A stretch of DNA of 64,000 nt, taken from assembly GCA_019454045.1 (NCBI GenBank), contig SKCR01019528.1:1-64000 (forward strand), given 5' to 3'. The first letter of the stretch is position 1. Each line of letters begins with the position of its first letter. The notes below the pieces were generated by a model, which was not told where the DNA came from, did no database searches, and saw only the letters and a program-made list of their open reading frames with translations. The stretch is from Zanthoxylum bungeanum (Eukaryota > Streptophyta > Magnoliopsida > Sapindales > Rutaceae). The position numbers and the translations under genes are program-made. Below, piece after piece: positions 11,410 to 22,885 of this stretch.

Positions 11410-12721
11410 CTCATCTCGAGCTCCTGTGTTTGAATCCAGAGAGTGTGTTTCTTGTAAGAGTATGTGCCAACTGGAGATTTTACATGCTCCGCTTAAGCCC
11501 AAAATGTGTGATTTGGCAATGGGATTTCCAACCATTTCAAAAAAAAATAATATTGGACATACTTCAAAGCAACCTTCTGAATTATTTATCTTTGGAAAAT
11601 TATCTATTTTGGGCTATCCAAAATTTTTTCAATCAAATTGGATATCCAAATTTTTTTCCTCTAAAAATGAGCTAACACAATTCTATTAGACAAAAATACC
11701 CTCATCTCCTTCTTCTCTAAAACTTTAAAAATAAATAAATAAATAAAAATTTGAATCACGACTTGCTGCCATCTTGTAGCCACAGATTGCTAACATTCAT
11801 GGCAGAAACACTTCTATTTTTTTTTTTAAATAATTTTTTATTAGATTGTAATTTCTTGATTCAATCTTGAATTATTATTAGTATTTAATAAAATGTCTTT
11901 TTATGAAATTCAAACGTCAAGTATCACTAATTCATATTTAGATGTCTCAAGCCCACCCATTACAGCAAAATATCATCAAATTGCAACAAATATTTCAGTG
12001 ATGGGTGTCACAAGATATCTCAAGTTGTGTCGCGATGTGTCTCAAATCTATCGCAAGGTGTCTCAATGTGCGGCCATAAAATTGGCAGCAAGCTCACTAT
12101 CATGAAATTGCATAAGCATCAAGCCTGCTGCCATGGAGATTTTAGAGAGCGAGATTTAAGGATTTTTTTTTTTTTTTTTTTTTTCCAAAATTTTGAATCA
12201 TCTCATTTTTTGGAAGAAAAAATTTAGTTAAATTCTGACCGTATGCGGAATTAATTTTGAATCTCCTGACATTTTTTTATTCTTCATTATTATATTGTGA
12301 AAATTCGTGATTAGCCTAGATTCTGACCCTATGCGGAATTAATCACAATTAATCAAGACAAATCCTAATTAATGTGCATATGGATGTCAACAAGCAAAAC
12401 CATTTTTTTTCCAAAATTTTGAATCATCTCGTTTGGAAGAAAAAATTTAGATGCCTCAAAATTCCAAAATTTTTTAATCCATTTAACCTTTCATACTCCT
12501 TAAAACAACAGGCTAAACAACAAATTTAGAATTACATTTCATGTATCGCCTCACTTCTTCTCCCTCTCTTTCCCTCATTATTCTCCTCTGTTTTGCTTTA
12601 CTATGGTAGATAGTTGGCGTTACATGTTTACTCCCCTCTAAAGGGTTCATTAGTTCCATCAAATAGAAATTTAAATCAAATAAAAGTGTAATTGTTCTCA
12701 TTAGTATGCAAGAAAGACGAC
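11410..12721. other. Intergenic DNA downstream of TFIIF-beta
   Basis: No coding feature is supported. A direct repeat of about 45 bp (CAAAATTTTGAATCATCTC.. and onward) occurs at about 12183-12227 and 12405-12450. Between the copies, ATTCTGACC(G/C)TATGCGGAATTAAT occurs twice (about 12234 and 12319), so the region looks locally duplicated. There is a run of about 24 T at 12160-12184. The 3' untranslated region of TFIIF-beta must lie in the upper part of this stretch. Confidence 0.6.
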
Positions 12722-15700
12722 TTAATCAGCACCTCCATCCTCCATAGATTTCTTGTATTCTGGCTTTAGCTCGTAAGTTCCTTGGTTGGTTCCTCTCTTG
12801 TTGTACACGCAGAGCTCACTCAGTATCTCTTTCAAAAATTGCTGCAGCGAAGTTCATCATTGATATAGGTAGAGAAAAAATGTAAATTGAAATGAGAGAG
12901 TGGGATAAGAAAAATGAAGGAAAGTACCGCAGGTTGATCAGTCTCTTGGACTAGCTGCTTCAAAGCCCAGTTTGGTTGCCTTTCAAATAGCTTGAACATT
13001 ATATCCTCCAATTCTCCACGATCCCGTCTAGTTCTTTTTACTTCTGTCTGTTTAACTGGTTGTGCTTTCTTCTTATCCTGATTACAAAAATTGACAATCA
13101 TACGAGGTTTTCTTCAAGAAAGGGCCAATACCAATCTTTGATGTGCACACAAGTACTAGATGAATATACCAAGAATATTTTATTTTTTCTGGTAGAATAC
13201 ATTGCATGGTTCTAACAAACAATACATCACATTATAACAATATGAATATCGTCAATAAACAAAATGTAAAGTTTTCCCAGAACTTGAACCTGACTCACTG
13301 ACTGGCTCATTATATCAACATGTAAGCCCATAAACATGCATAACTCCATAACAGAAACATGAGTTTCCGTTTCAGAATGCATAAAGTGTGTAAAAAAAGT
13401 TGGCATGAAGGAAAATCTCAGGCTATAAGAAATTCAAGTCTAGAATGCAAGGTCAGCCAAATAAAATCAATACCTTGGAGTTTGATGAAATTAAGCCAAT
13501 CATCCCAGGCATGGGCCTCATATGCACTCCGTGGTCATTATCAATCACCTGTTAAACACATTAAAGCAGGATGAAAATTGTTCCATTATAATAATGAAGA
13601 AAAAAAAATGTCACAACCAAAGCAAATGGCACATGAATGAACTACCTGTATTTGTCTATTCTTGATCATGGATTTATTTGTCCTTTCACGACACAACCTG
13701 CCATATTCCTCAATGTTTTTTTCATGGGGCTTCATGTCAAATTTATGTTCTACCTTCCCTTCCGTTGCAACTTTACCTATATAAATGCAAGATATAATTT
13801 GTATCTTAAAAGAAACTAAATCCAATTCAGAAGTCACACATATAGTACTTATCTAATATCACAAAAACTTCTTACCTAAATAATGGTGTGAGTGATATTT
13901 TTAAGTCAAACATGTCAAGGCGATATTTAACATGCCAGCTCAAAGGACCTTAAACAGTGTTGTTAAAGGCGAAAAGCACACTAAAACGCAAAGGGTCCTG
14001 GAGATGAGAGACACAAATTGGAGATGAAAGATGTGAAGTTCACTTCAAAAGGAGAAATGAGAAATGAAAGAAGTGAGAGACTTGATAAAGAAGGGAAACT
14101 TTCAATGAATGAAACATCGTTGACCATAATAATGTAGCTGAATTTTTGACAGTATATTTATTTATCATTGTCATCTACTCATGCCTTAGGCTTCCGCTGC
14201 CTCAGCATATTTTGGTTTCAACACTGCTACCATTTTAGAGTTCTTGTTTCAATTCAATAAAGTTTGTTAAATGCAATTGTTTTGCTTGCACTTATACAGT
14301 AATTTACCTGCACAGTTTCCAATTGCCGACAAAGCATCTCACTGATGCAATCCGAACTTTTTAAAATTTATTCATAGCCATAAGAATTAAGTGGGATCAT
14401 TCATAGAATAAGTTGGAATCGGCCATAAATTCTCACTCAAAACTTCATTGTTATCACTAATGATTGATTGAAATCCAACCTTTTTATTCTTTCTGGTTAG
14501 TATAAAGTATACAGCTTAAAAAGATGACCTTTCAAATTATTAACCAAACCAATCAAGTAAACAACCATGAAAAGTATTCAAGTTTTTTTGGACACTAAAT
14601 TGAAGCCAGAGGTGAGTCAATGACTCCTAGCCATGTTCATGGAGAGGTGAAAAAGCTGTACTCAATTCTTCGCCCTCCGAAACACCATGTAAAAGCGAGA
14701 CCCGTAATGAACTAGCCACTAAGAGTGTTTTGGTTGGGGGGTTTTGGAGGGGAGGGGAGAGATTATTTTAAATTATGTTTGTTTGGTTCAATTTTTTTAA
14801 GGGGAGGGGAGGGGAGCAAAATCCCTCCTAAGCCAATTTTAGCCCCCCTCCAAAAGTGGGGGGTGTTGGAGGGGAGAGAAAGTGAGCAATTAAAATTTTA
14901 AATATATTGACTAAATTATCCTTACTTATACATTAAAATCTAAGATTATCCTAATTACAAATGCCTCTTATATTTACTTCACCATTCAATTCTTCTTATT
15001 CTCTTCTCTTATATTTGTTTTAATTTTATTTTTAATAACACGTATTATGTAGAGCTTTTAATTTTAATTTTTTTTTTGTTTAATTCAAAGATAATATAAG
15101 CCTATATTGTTTTAATTTTATTTATAAAAGGCTACAAGGATAAAAATAGTAAATTAGTTTTAAAATCTCTTCCCTCCCTTCTTGAACCAAACATATATCT
15201 AATTAAAAACTCTCCCCTCCCCTCCCCTCCCCTCCCCTCCCCTCCGCTCCGTTGAAACAAACAGACCTAAGTCAAAAGAACCACTAATTATAAATCACTA
15301 AGCAAGATAAAAAACCACAATCTTACCATGATTTGACTCAGAGAAAACACACATCGGAACAAAGTCTTTGAACATATTCAATGAATAACTTTTCGGCGTG
15401 TTCAGACTTTCAGTGTTAGCCATCTCCATAGTAAACTGAAACACATCAAAGCAGAAGAATTGGTTAACAAAGAAAATTATCCAAATTATAAACAGCTGCC
15501 AAATCTTTAAACTAAATCCGGGACAAAAGGAAACCATCATTAACAGCAGTGCGAACTAAATCAAACTAAATCCTAATATAAAGGGTGACATAATTCTAAA
15601 TTTCAAACTAATTTGATAAATTGAAATAAATTACATTAGAATCACATATATCATTCACTCAAATGATATTCCTTCAACTTTATACGGATCACTATTAGCT

Positions 15701-15995
15701 TTCAACGAAAGGGTTTTGAAAATTTAACTAGTAGATCAAGCAATAAAGAAAAATTAAAAAGAAAAAAGAAAAAAGAAAAATATGGATGAAATTAAAGAAC
15801 CTGCATATTATCCGATTGAAGGGGATCTAGAGATAGAATGACTTTGGCCACAGGCTGAGAATCTTGAGAAGAAGCTTGACTTTGCCATGACTTAGCCACC
15901 ACTGATGGACACTTCATTAACCAAACCGATCTATCAATTTTTCCTGTGTCCAAATTGCCCTTGCCAGTTTCGTGGTTACCTTCATCTTCCTCCAT
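12722..15995 (-). CDS. TFIIF2: General transcription factor IIF subunit 2 (TFIIF-beta / RAP30), six exons
   Basis: TFIIF joins RNA polymerase II and brings it to the promoter; the beta subunit contributes a dimerisation domain and a C-terminal winged helix that binds DNA. Exons on the minus strand: 15995-15801, 15435-15327, 13776-13646, 13548-13474, 13077-12928 and 12841-12722. All introns are GT-AG and the phases join without a break to 259 codons plus TAA, close to the usual plant length. Family signatures in order: DRSVWLMKCP (21-30), KSYSLNMFKDFVPMCVFSE, GKVEHKFDMKP, ERTNKSMIKNRQIQV, RPMPGM, then KRTRRDRGELEDIMFKLFER and QPNWALKQLVQETDQPAQFL of the winged helix, ending in YNKRGTNQGTYELKPEYKK. 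The start is the first ATG, in the family context MEED. In the transcript it directly follows a run of 21 A. Intron 2 (13777-15326) carries a MITE. The coding sequence looks fully intact. Confidence 0.96.
14723..15267. mobile_element. PIF/Harbinger-type MITE in TFIIF-beta intron 2
   Basis: This is a 545-bp non-coding element flanked by TAA on both sides (14720-14722 and 15268-15270), the 3-bp duplication of Harbinger elements. Its left 200 bp matches the reverse complement of the right end of the larger Harbinger element (about 34100-34310). Its right 260 bp matches the reverse complement of that element's left end (16687-16760 joined to 17815-18060). It is therefore a deletion derivative of the same family, mobilised by its transposase. 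G-rich and C-rich runs (GGGGAGGGGAGGGG and complement) mark both subterminal regions. Confidence 0.9.
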
Positions 15996-16686
15996 TTTTT
16001 TTTTTTTTTTTTTTTTGGAGTGGCTTTCTGGATATGTGTTGGTGTCTGAAGACTCAAATACAAAAGAGCCTTGACCAAACCCGGGCGAGCGGAGAACTTT
16101 TTATAATGGACAGCGAGCGAGGGGAGCCTCGAAATCACGCTTATTTATTATATACGTGTCAAATAGTGATTGCTTCGTTGATACTAACAAATCAACGAAG
16201 GTGTATACACCCGGCACATAATATAATTTTCGGTTTAGTGGAGTCTCTGCTATCGTAGAGAAGGTGTATACACCCGGCACATGATATACCACCTCCCACT
16301 AAACCTGTCCGTAGACTAAATCTATAGGTCCCGGACACGTTTTAAAATTTTAGAGAAGTATTAAAAAATAAAAATTCATTCCATCTTAATTTATTACTTT
16401 TAAGGACAAGCTCGCCCTAAACATTAGAAGACTTAAGGCGAAGTAAAATTATGGGACTCGAAATTTTTTAACAATTTTATTTAAATTTAATTGAAAGATA
16501 GATAAATTTCTAGCAAAGACTGCTTTATTTTATTTTAATAAAGACCTTTTAATTAAAATTAAAAAACTTTTTTCTAGTTCATGTTGTCTTGCTTTTGATT
16601 TCACGTTCTGTTACAGACCTGCGTGCTACTGCACAATCATCATAATTCATAAACAAGCAATTTAAGTGTTTTCTTTGGAACCTGTA
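15996..16686 (-). promoter_or_regulatory. Presumed TFIIF-beta promoter region
   Basis: This is the 690 bp between the TFIIF-beta start codon and the Harbinger element. The A-run next to the ATG reads as T at 15996-16016 on the plus strand. A direct repeat, AGGTGTATACACCCGGCACA plus ATATA, lies at about 16199-16227 and again at about 16262-16290, each holding the palindrome GTGTATACAC. I see no clear TATA box at a fixed distance, and the transcription start is not defined. Confidence 0.45.
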
Positions 16687-16768
16687 GGGTCTGTTTGGTT
16701 CAACGAAGGGGATGGGGGATTTTAATGGAGGGGAGGGGAGGGGAGAGGAGTGATTTTAATTAAATATA

Positions 16769-17805
16769 GGCAAAAATGCAAAATTCACCCTCTAACTTTC
16801 ACGTTTTTTCATTTCAGTCCTTCAACTTTCAGTTTTGTCAATTCAGTCCTCTAACTTTCATTTTTGTCAATTCAGTCCTCCGTTACAAATCCGTTACCGC
16901 TGCCAAAACGACGCCGTTTAACGGAGGACTGAATTGACAAAAATTGAAAGTTAAAGGACTGAATTGACAAAACTGAAAGTTAAAGGACTGAATTGACAAA
17001 ACTGAAAGTTCGAGGACTCAAATGAAAAAACGTAAAAATTAGATGACTGAATTGACCAAACTAATTTAATATTGTACTACTACTAATAATAATATAAATT
17101 GAAAACAAATTCCAACATTAGACAAGTAATTAGTGAGTTAAGTAACAACCCATTCATTTTTTTTAAAAAAAAAATTCGTATTCATTCAAGAAATAATGAT
17201 CTGATGAAGGTCGATCCTGAACAAGCATTATCTTCAAAATTTTCGTGAGACATTAGAGATTACTGTTCAATTACATTAAAATTATATTTATAAATTACAT
17301 TGTCAAATCAAATATTAAAAATTAAAAAATACATCACTTATCTTTGAAATGTAATCTCTAAAATTACATTTTGAAATGTAATTGTTGGAATATAATTTTT
17401 TTCTTGTTATCATTAAAATTATATTTATTAATTTTCTTAACAGTTGTAGCCTATTTTCTTTTTCTTTTACTATTTAAAAAAATAAGAAAAAGAAAAATAA
17501 TTTAATATGGCCTAAATTAAGGTATAAAAAATGCAAAACTGATCCTCTAGTTTTCACGTTTTTTCATTTCAGTCGTCTAACTTTCACGTTTTTTCAATTC
17601 AGTCCTCTAACTTTCAATTTTTGTCAATTCAGTCCTCTAACTTTCAATTTTTGTCAATTCAGTCATCCGTTACAAATCCGTTACTGCTGCCGTTACTGCT
17701 GCCAAAACGACACCGTTTAACGGAGGACTGAATTGACAAAACTGAAAGTTAGATGTCTGAAATGAAAAAACGTGAAAGTTAGAGGGTGAGTTTTGCATTT
17801 TTGCC
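16769..17805. mobile_element. Mutator-like foldback element with 9-bp target duplication
   Basis: The ends are GGCAAAAATGCAAAATTCACC and, inverted, GGTGAGTTTTGCATTTTTGCC, flanked by TTAAATATA on both sides (16760-16768 and 17806-17814). A 9-bp duplication is typical of Mutator-like elements. The arms consist of repeats of GTCAATTCAGTCCTCTAACTTTCA and its complement, arranged as two hairpins (about 16769-17060 and 17521-17805) around AT-rich DNA. Each hairpin centre holds the palindromic step CCGTTTAACGG. No transposase is encoded, so it is non-autonomous. Confidence 0.88.
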
Positions 17806-18228
17806 TTAAATATACATTTGGTTCAAATGAGGGAAGGGGAATGAAGGGTTTTTAATTAGATATATGTTTGGTTCAAGAAGGGAGGTGAGAGATTTTAAAA
17901 CTAATTTATTATTTTATCCTTATAACCTGTTATAAATAAAATTAAAACAATATAGGCTTATATTATCTTTGAATTAAACAAAGAATAAAATTAAAATTAA
18001 AAGCTCTACATATATAATACATGTTATTAAAAATAAAATTAAAACAAGCATCAAATTAGTAGCTAGGTTTTGACATAGATGAATAGATAAAGAAAAACTG
18101 CAAAATATCCAAGTTTATAACATAAATTACTAAAATGATTAAGTTCAGATAATACGCAAAATGTTAATAAGGTTTCAGCAAAATAACAACCATTAAGCTC
18201 AAGTCTTTAATCAAATGCATCATCTCTC

Positions 18229-18464
18229 TTAAGAGTCAAAGACCATTTGCATAATCACTGCCTTACGTGCTTCCGCTGGACATTGAAGAATTATTCTAAG
18301 TTTGTCAGCATCTTTCATTAAAGAGCAATAGATCTTAGGCAATGAGTTTGTATCACATCCACAATCCTTGATTAAATTCCAAGCTTCTTCCCCAGAAATT
18401 GGAGGCAGCTCATAGTTATGGCGTTCTCTCATTATTTCATTTCCTTCTCTTATTGCTGCATTCC
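18229..18464 (-). pseudogene. Harbinger Myb/SANT-like ORF1, C-terminal part
   Basis: The minus-strand frame encodes REGNEIMRERHNYELPP, then EEAWNLIKDCG, and ends CPAEARKAVIMQMVF. This is the conserved C-terminal block of the second protein of plant PIF/Harbinger elements, which works with the transposase. It is the continuation of the frame at 32330-32690. The Tat/Ogre element lies between the halves, and the frame matches exactly once that element and one copy of ATTCC are removed. The short coding stretch reaching to 18510 beyond the break is LTR sequence and not part of this gene. Confidence 0.82.
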
Positions 18465-19105
18465 TGTAGGCACTGCATTTTTTCATATAAGTCCCTATGA
18501 TGAGTCTCATTTGGAGACACTACCTTTTAAGTCACGGAAGTCGCGGGCAACAGACGTCGGAAGGGGAAATTAAGAATAAGTATGTCATCAGATTCATTTC
18601 ACAAGTTCACTGTTTTCGTTCGTGCTGCTTTCGTGACCACGTTCGAACGTCAAGCAGATTGCGGGCGTTCGTGTAGCGTTCGAATCGGCGTTCGAACGGT
18701 GTCGGTATTTTCTGGTTTTGCTGCTAGCCTCACATCCAAGCCCAATTAGCCCACCAAAGCCCATAAAACATATCCAATTAATAAGATACATATTTAACAC
18801 ATGAGAAAATTAAATAAAATCTAAAAATCATATACCAATTTAAAATAAAATCATGCCTAATTAAAATCAATCAAGATTATTATATTCCTAACTAAACAAA
18901 TATCATGCCTAAACAAAACAAATTAAATATACCGTATTACTAATCTAGCCAAGACATGTCCCCCAATCAAATATATGAACTTCCTAATTAAGAATAATCT
19001 TGTCTCCAATCAATCTTGTGTTTTCCTTACATAACACCAAATCATATCCTCCTTTAATGCACAAATCCCTTCATTGTCAAGAAAGGATTCACCCATCCCT
19101 TTTGT

Positions 19106-19114
19106 CTATAAAAG
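19106..19114 (+). promoter_or_regulatory. LTR TATA box
   Basis: CTATAAAAG lies in the middle of the LTR, after an AT-rich stretch and before a C/A-rich segment typical of a transcribed leader. The same sequence is at 29654-29662 in the 3' LTR. It would start the genomic RNA of the element. Confidence 0.6.
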
Positions 19115-20017
19115 AAACACATTGCCAAGACACTTCCCCCTCTCCAATTCACGCACAGACAGCAAGAAAAAGCCCTAGTCCTCACGACCAAAACAAGAAG
19201 AAGTATAAAAAAAAATTCTCCTTTCATCCTTCACTCTCCATAACTGAAAACATCAAGCCCATAAACACCTCCCATAGCTGAGAATCATCACCCAAAACAG
19301 TCCCCTAACGCCACCAAAACTGCATCACCGAAATAGTCACAAATCTCCACCGTAATCACCGCAAAACACCCTCCCTAAAACTGCCTAACATCACCGAATA
19401 AATTGCCATAAAACCGCACTGCACCTACCGAGAAACAGCAGCCCTGCACCCCTAAAATTACCGAAAAACACACCCAAAACAGTAGCCTAAATATAACAAA
19501 CACAGTGATCGCAAATCAGCAGTAAAACAACAATAGAACATCAGCAAAATAGCAGCGAAATGGAGCGAAAACGGTAGCTTGAGCAGCGAAACAGTAAGAG
19601 AAAACGTTGAACCAGGGAACCGCAGAAGTTGCGGAGTATCCACCCTTTCGACGACCGCGTACAGTACTTCCGAGAGTCGACATAAAAGGTTAGACCTGAG
19701 GGCACTTTTCGTATTTATTTTTTATTCATCTTTTAATCGTTTTAGCTATTTATTTCGTATGAGAGTTGTTCATGGATGCATGTTGTGGCTTTGAATAAAA
19801 TGGAAAATGTGTCGCCTCTTGTGGTATATAGGATGGAAACCCAGACATAATTCTGTTGCCGAATCCGAATGGACGGTAGTGCGGTCTGTACTTGGGATAC
19901 AACTCCACGTATCACTTGAGCAAACGGCGTATATTTTGTTTTATGTTGTTTTGATTCGTTCATTATCCGTTATTTAAATTCAGCGGTTGTTATTTGTTTG
20001 TGTAATGATGAGATAAA

Positions 20018-20625
20018 GCGTATGGGCTTAGTAAGTTGGATTAAAGGTCCTCCGTTTCGAGGAGTTAAAATCCTTTACCATGACACTTTACCGCGCCAGA
20101 TGATGTATATTCGGTTGAATGTAAGATGTGTTCAATTGGGTATACGAAGTCTGATATCGTTGTCTTTATTTTTTTATGCATTATGATATTAGCGCATGGG
20201 CTTAGTAAGTTGGATTAAAGGTCCTTCGTTTCGAGGGGTTAAAATCCTTTACCACGATGCTTTGCCGCGCCGGATGACGTATATGCGGTTGAATGTAAGA
20301 TGTGTTCAATCGGGTATACAAAGTCTGATATCGTTGTCTTTATTTTTATATGCATTATGTCATTAGCGCATGGGCTTAGTAAGTTGGATTAAAGGTCCTC
20401 CGTTTCGAGGGGTTAAAATCCTTTACCACGATACTTCGCCGCGCCAGATGATGTATATTCGGCTGAATGTAAGATGTGTTCAATCGGGTATACAAGTCCG
20501 ATATTGTTGTCTTTATTTTATGTGCATTATGTTATTAGCGCATGGGCTTAGTAAGTTGGATTAAAGGTCCTCTATGTTGAGAGGCTAAAATCCTTTACCA
20601 CGATGTTTTGCCGCGCCTTGTAGCC
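20018..20625 (+). repeat. 174-bp tandem repeats within the 5' LTR
   Basis: Four units begin at 20018, 20192, 20366 and 20538, each opening with GCG(T/C)ATGGGCTTAGTAAG and containing a GTTAAAATCCTTTACCA block. The last unit is partial. The same four-unit array is at 30564, 30738, 30912 and 31086 in the 3' LTR, so the expansion predates this insertion. Apparent open frames inside are repeats of one another and not genes. Confidence 0.9.
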
Positions 20626-21737
20626 CGTTATTATTTATTAGGTGTCATCTATTCACCCGTTCACTTATGTGTCATGTTGTTTACTATTTTTTTGAGGTCA
20701 CTGTTGTAACCCCGTTCGAACGCATTTCAGAACTCCGCACAAACGCATGTTTTCTATCTCAGTTCGTTCGAACGCGTTTACGAACGCTACTCGAACGCCA
20801 ATGCATTTTGTTTCATCAGGTCTTGTCCCGTTCGAACGCGTTCTCAAACGCTATACGAACGCGAACCTTTTGTTTACCGTTCAAACGCATTTTCAAACCC
20901 TACACGAATGTGTATACACGTAACTGAGTCCTTTTCATCACATGTCATGCATAATTATTTCTTAGGTGATTTCTCTTGTATCATGTAATCAATCATACTA
21001 TTTGTATCCCTGTATTTATCTATTTGATGTGTTCATGAGATGGTATTCAAGCATGATTAGGTTGTTAGTATGTTACTTGGTTCTTAAGCATGATTTAGCC
21101 TATTTGGTTGTTCATTTTCAAGCATGATTAGTCATTTATTTTACGTTTGGAATTTGCATTATGTCTAGGTTGTTCTTTGTTTTCCGCATTATATGATCGA
21201 AGTGTGTTCATGAGATTGCCGTGTGCTATTGCATGTTCGCCGTTATTCCAATTTGCTTTCATGCGTGATTGTATAATTATTATCTACTGGCATGCCTATG
21301 ATCGAATGTAATGTGCTTATGACATTGCATGCTAGCCGTATTTATCTTTATGCGTGCAAATTGGGACATAAATTATATACAAATAGGTTGTATGCAAATT
21401 GGGACATAGATTATATGCAAACTTAGATATGAGCCTTGTACTTATGCATGCGAACTTAGGAGTAAATTATCTTTGAAATAAATGTTGCTTAGGCTTGGTT
21501 AAATTATTGCACAAATCATTTCATTACAAGTGGCATAAGTAAGGGACCATTCCGAACCCAACGGTTTGAGGTCTTCCCTTGCGAGGGGTGAGTGCAGCCT
21601 TAAATCTTTGTCTCGGTTCACACCGGGTGGCGACTCCATCATTCTCCGGTTTAGTCCCCCGCGGGCTACTCCGTACTCCCAACTAGGCCGCGAGCCTGTA
21701 ACAACATGCGTCACCCAGTTTCTGTGTTCCCACTGTC

Positions 21738-21755
21738 TGGCGACTCCACTGGGGA
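21738..21755 (+). other. Primer-binding site of the Tat/Ogre element
   Basis: TGGCGACTCCACTGGGGA lies three bases after the 5' LTR end. The form fits the tRNA-Arg-type primer site reported for Ogre-like elements; the tRNA assignment is from general knowledge and was not checked. Confidence 0.75.
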
Positions 21756-22885
21756 TAGAGAATCAGCCCCGAAATAATGTATTGTAATATTATGATTTGT
21801 GCTTTAATTAACCGTGTCTACTGTGGGTTAAAAGGGGTTTAATCAAAGGCATTTTTTAAGGCTGGGTAATGGTTTGGTGTCTTCCTTCATTTACTACCTT
21901 TCTATAAGGAAAAGATGTGAAGACACCTAGATAATAATTTACTTGTAGCCTACTGTGATGGACTAATTTGGAGGACTCGTTGTTTATTCCTGTCACCAAG
22001 CGATAAGAGCCTAAGAGGCTTGGGTACTTAAGAGAGCCTCGCTTCACCCTCCCTCTGGGGAATCTACAACGGGAAATCCATCTGACAGTCAGTCATACAC
22101 CATAACTCATTGGCACGTATTGTAAGGTATAAAAAAGGGTGCACTCACTTGGTCGCTCGAACCCTTGAGTGGGGAGACCTAGTTGTGGGCAATCCTTCGC
22201 CAGCGAGAGTCTTTGTCTGCACTCCCGTAAACCCACACGTAGACCGGGGTTGTATGGCCTATAGCAATTATTTCCTTGTGCTTATGGACCACCCTCATTT
22301 GGATGCAGTTAGACTTCTTGTCAGAAATGCGAACTTGTTGGGCCATTTAAACTGGGACGAGTTCGTATCCTATGACAATTGGGCCAAAAGCTTCTGAAAT
22401 GTTGATGGGCCACTCTGTAGAAATTATTTCTATATGCTTATGTTTGGGAACATTGTCGTTTGGATCCATTCGGACTTTTTGTCATGAGGTATGGGCTTGT
22501 TGGGCCATTTAAACTGGGACAAGAACGTATCTTATGACGATTGGGCCAAAAGCTTCTAAAACGCCAATGGGCCATTATATGTTTGTGTTTAGGAACATTA
22601 TCATTTGGATACGGTTGGATTTCTTGCCATGAGATGTGAACTTGTTGGGCCATTTAAACTGGGACGAGTTCACTCCTATGACAGTTAGCCCAAAAGCTTC
22701 TATAATGATGATGGGCCGATTTGTGTGAAAATCTTAATGAGTTGATATATTCCTTGTATCACATGCATCTCATTCATCTCATGCATACATATATCCTATT
22801 AACACCCTCTATGTCTATAAAAGACATCATAGATTCCTGTTGGGTTAGGAAAGATGGAAGACTCACTAAAAGACCGGTAACAGAT
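21756..22885 (+). other. Untranslated leader with tandem repeats
   Basis: The leader between primer site and Gag has three units of about 145-160 bp (about 22270-22715). Each contains TTGGGCCATTTAAACTGGGAC, then a TATGACRRTTGGGCCAAAAGCTTCT-like block. Their role is unknown; such leaders can hold packaging signals. The Gag frame is open from 22721, but the Met at 22886 is the more likely start because family-like sequence begins there. Confidence 0.7.

Larger units (their letters stand above)
18465..21734 (+). repeat. 5' LTR of the Tat/Ogre element
   Basis: The 3270-bp LTR carries, in order: two inverted-orientation CGTTCGAACG units (about 18612-18706), a TATA box (CTATAAAAG at 19106-19114) followed by a C/A-rich leader, four tandem units of about 174 bp (20018 to about 20625), four CGTTCGAACG units in direct orientation (about 20707-20920), and dispersed AAGCATGATTAG copies (about 21050-21140). 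In the first 150 bp it differs from the 3' LTR at about seven sites by eye, so the insertion is not recent. Small frames inside have no protein match. Confidence 0.9.

Noticed and set aside
19579..20564. Small open frames in the Tat/Ogre LTR, repeated in the other LTR
   Set aside because: They come from the 174-bp repeats and leader sequence, and the two LTR copies show no protein-like conservation.
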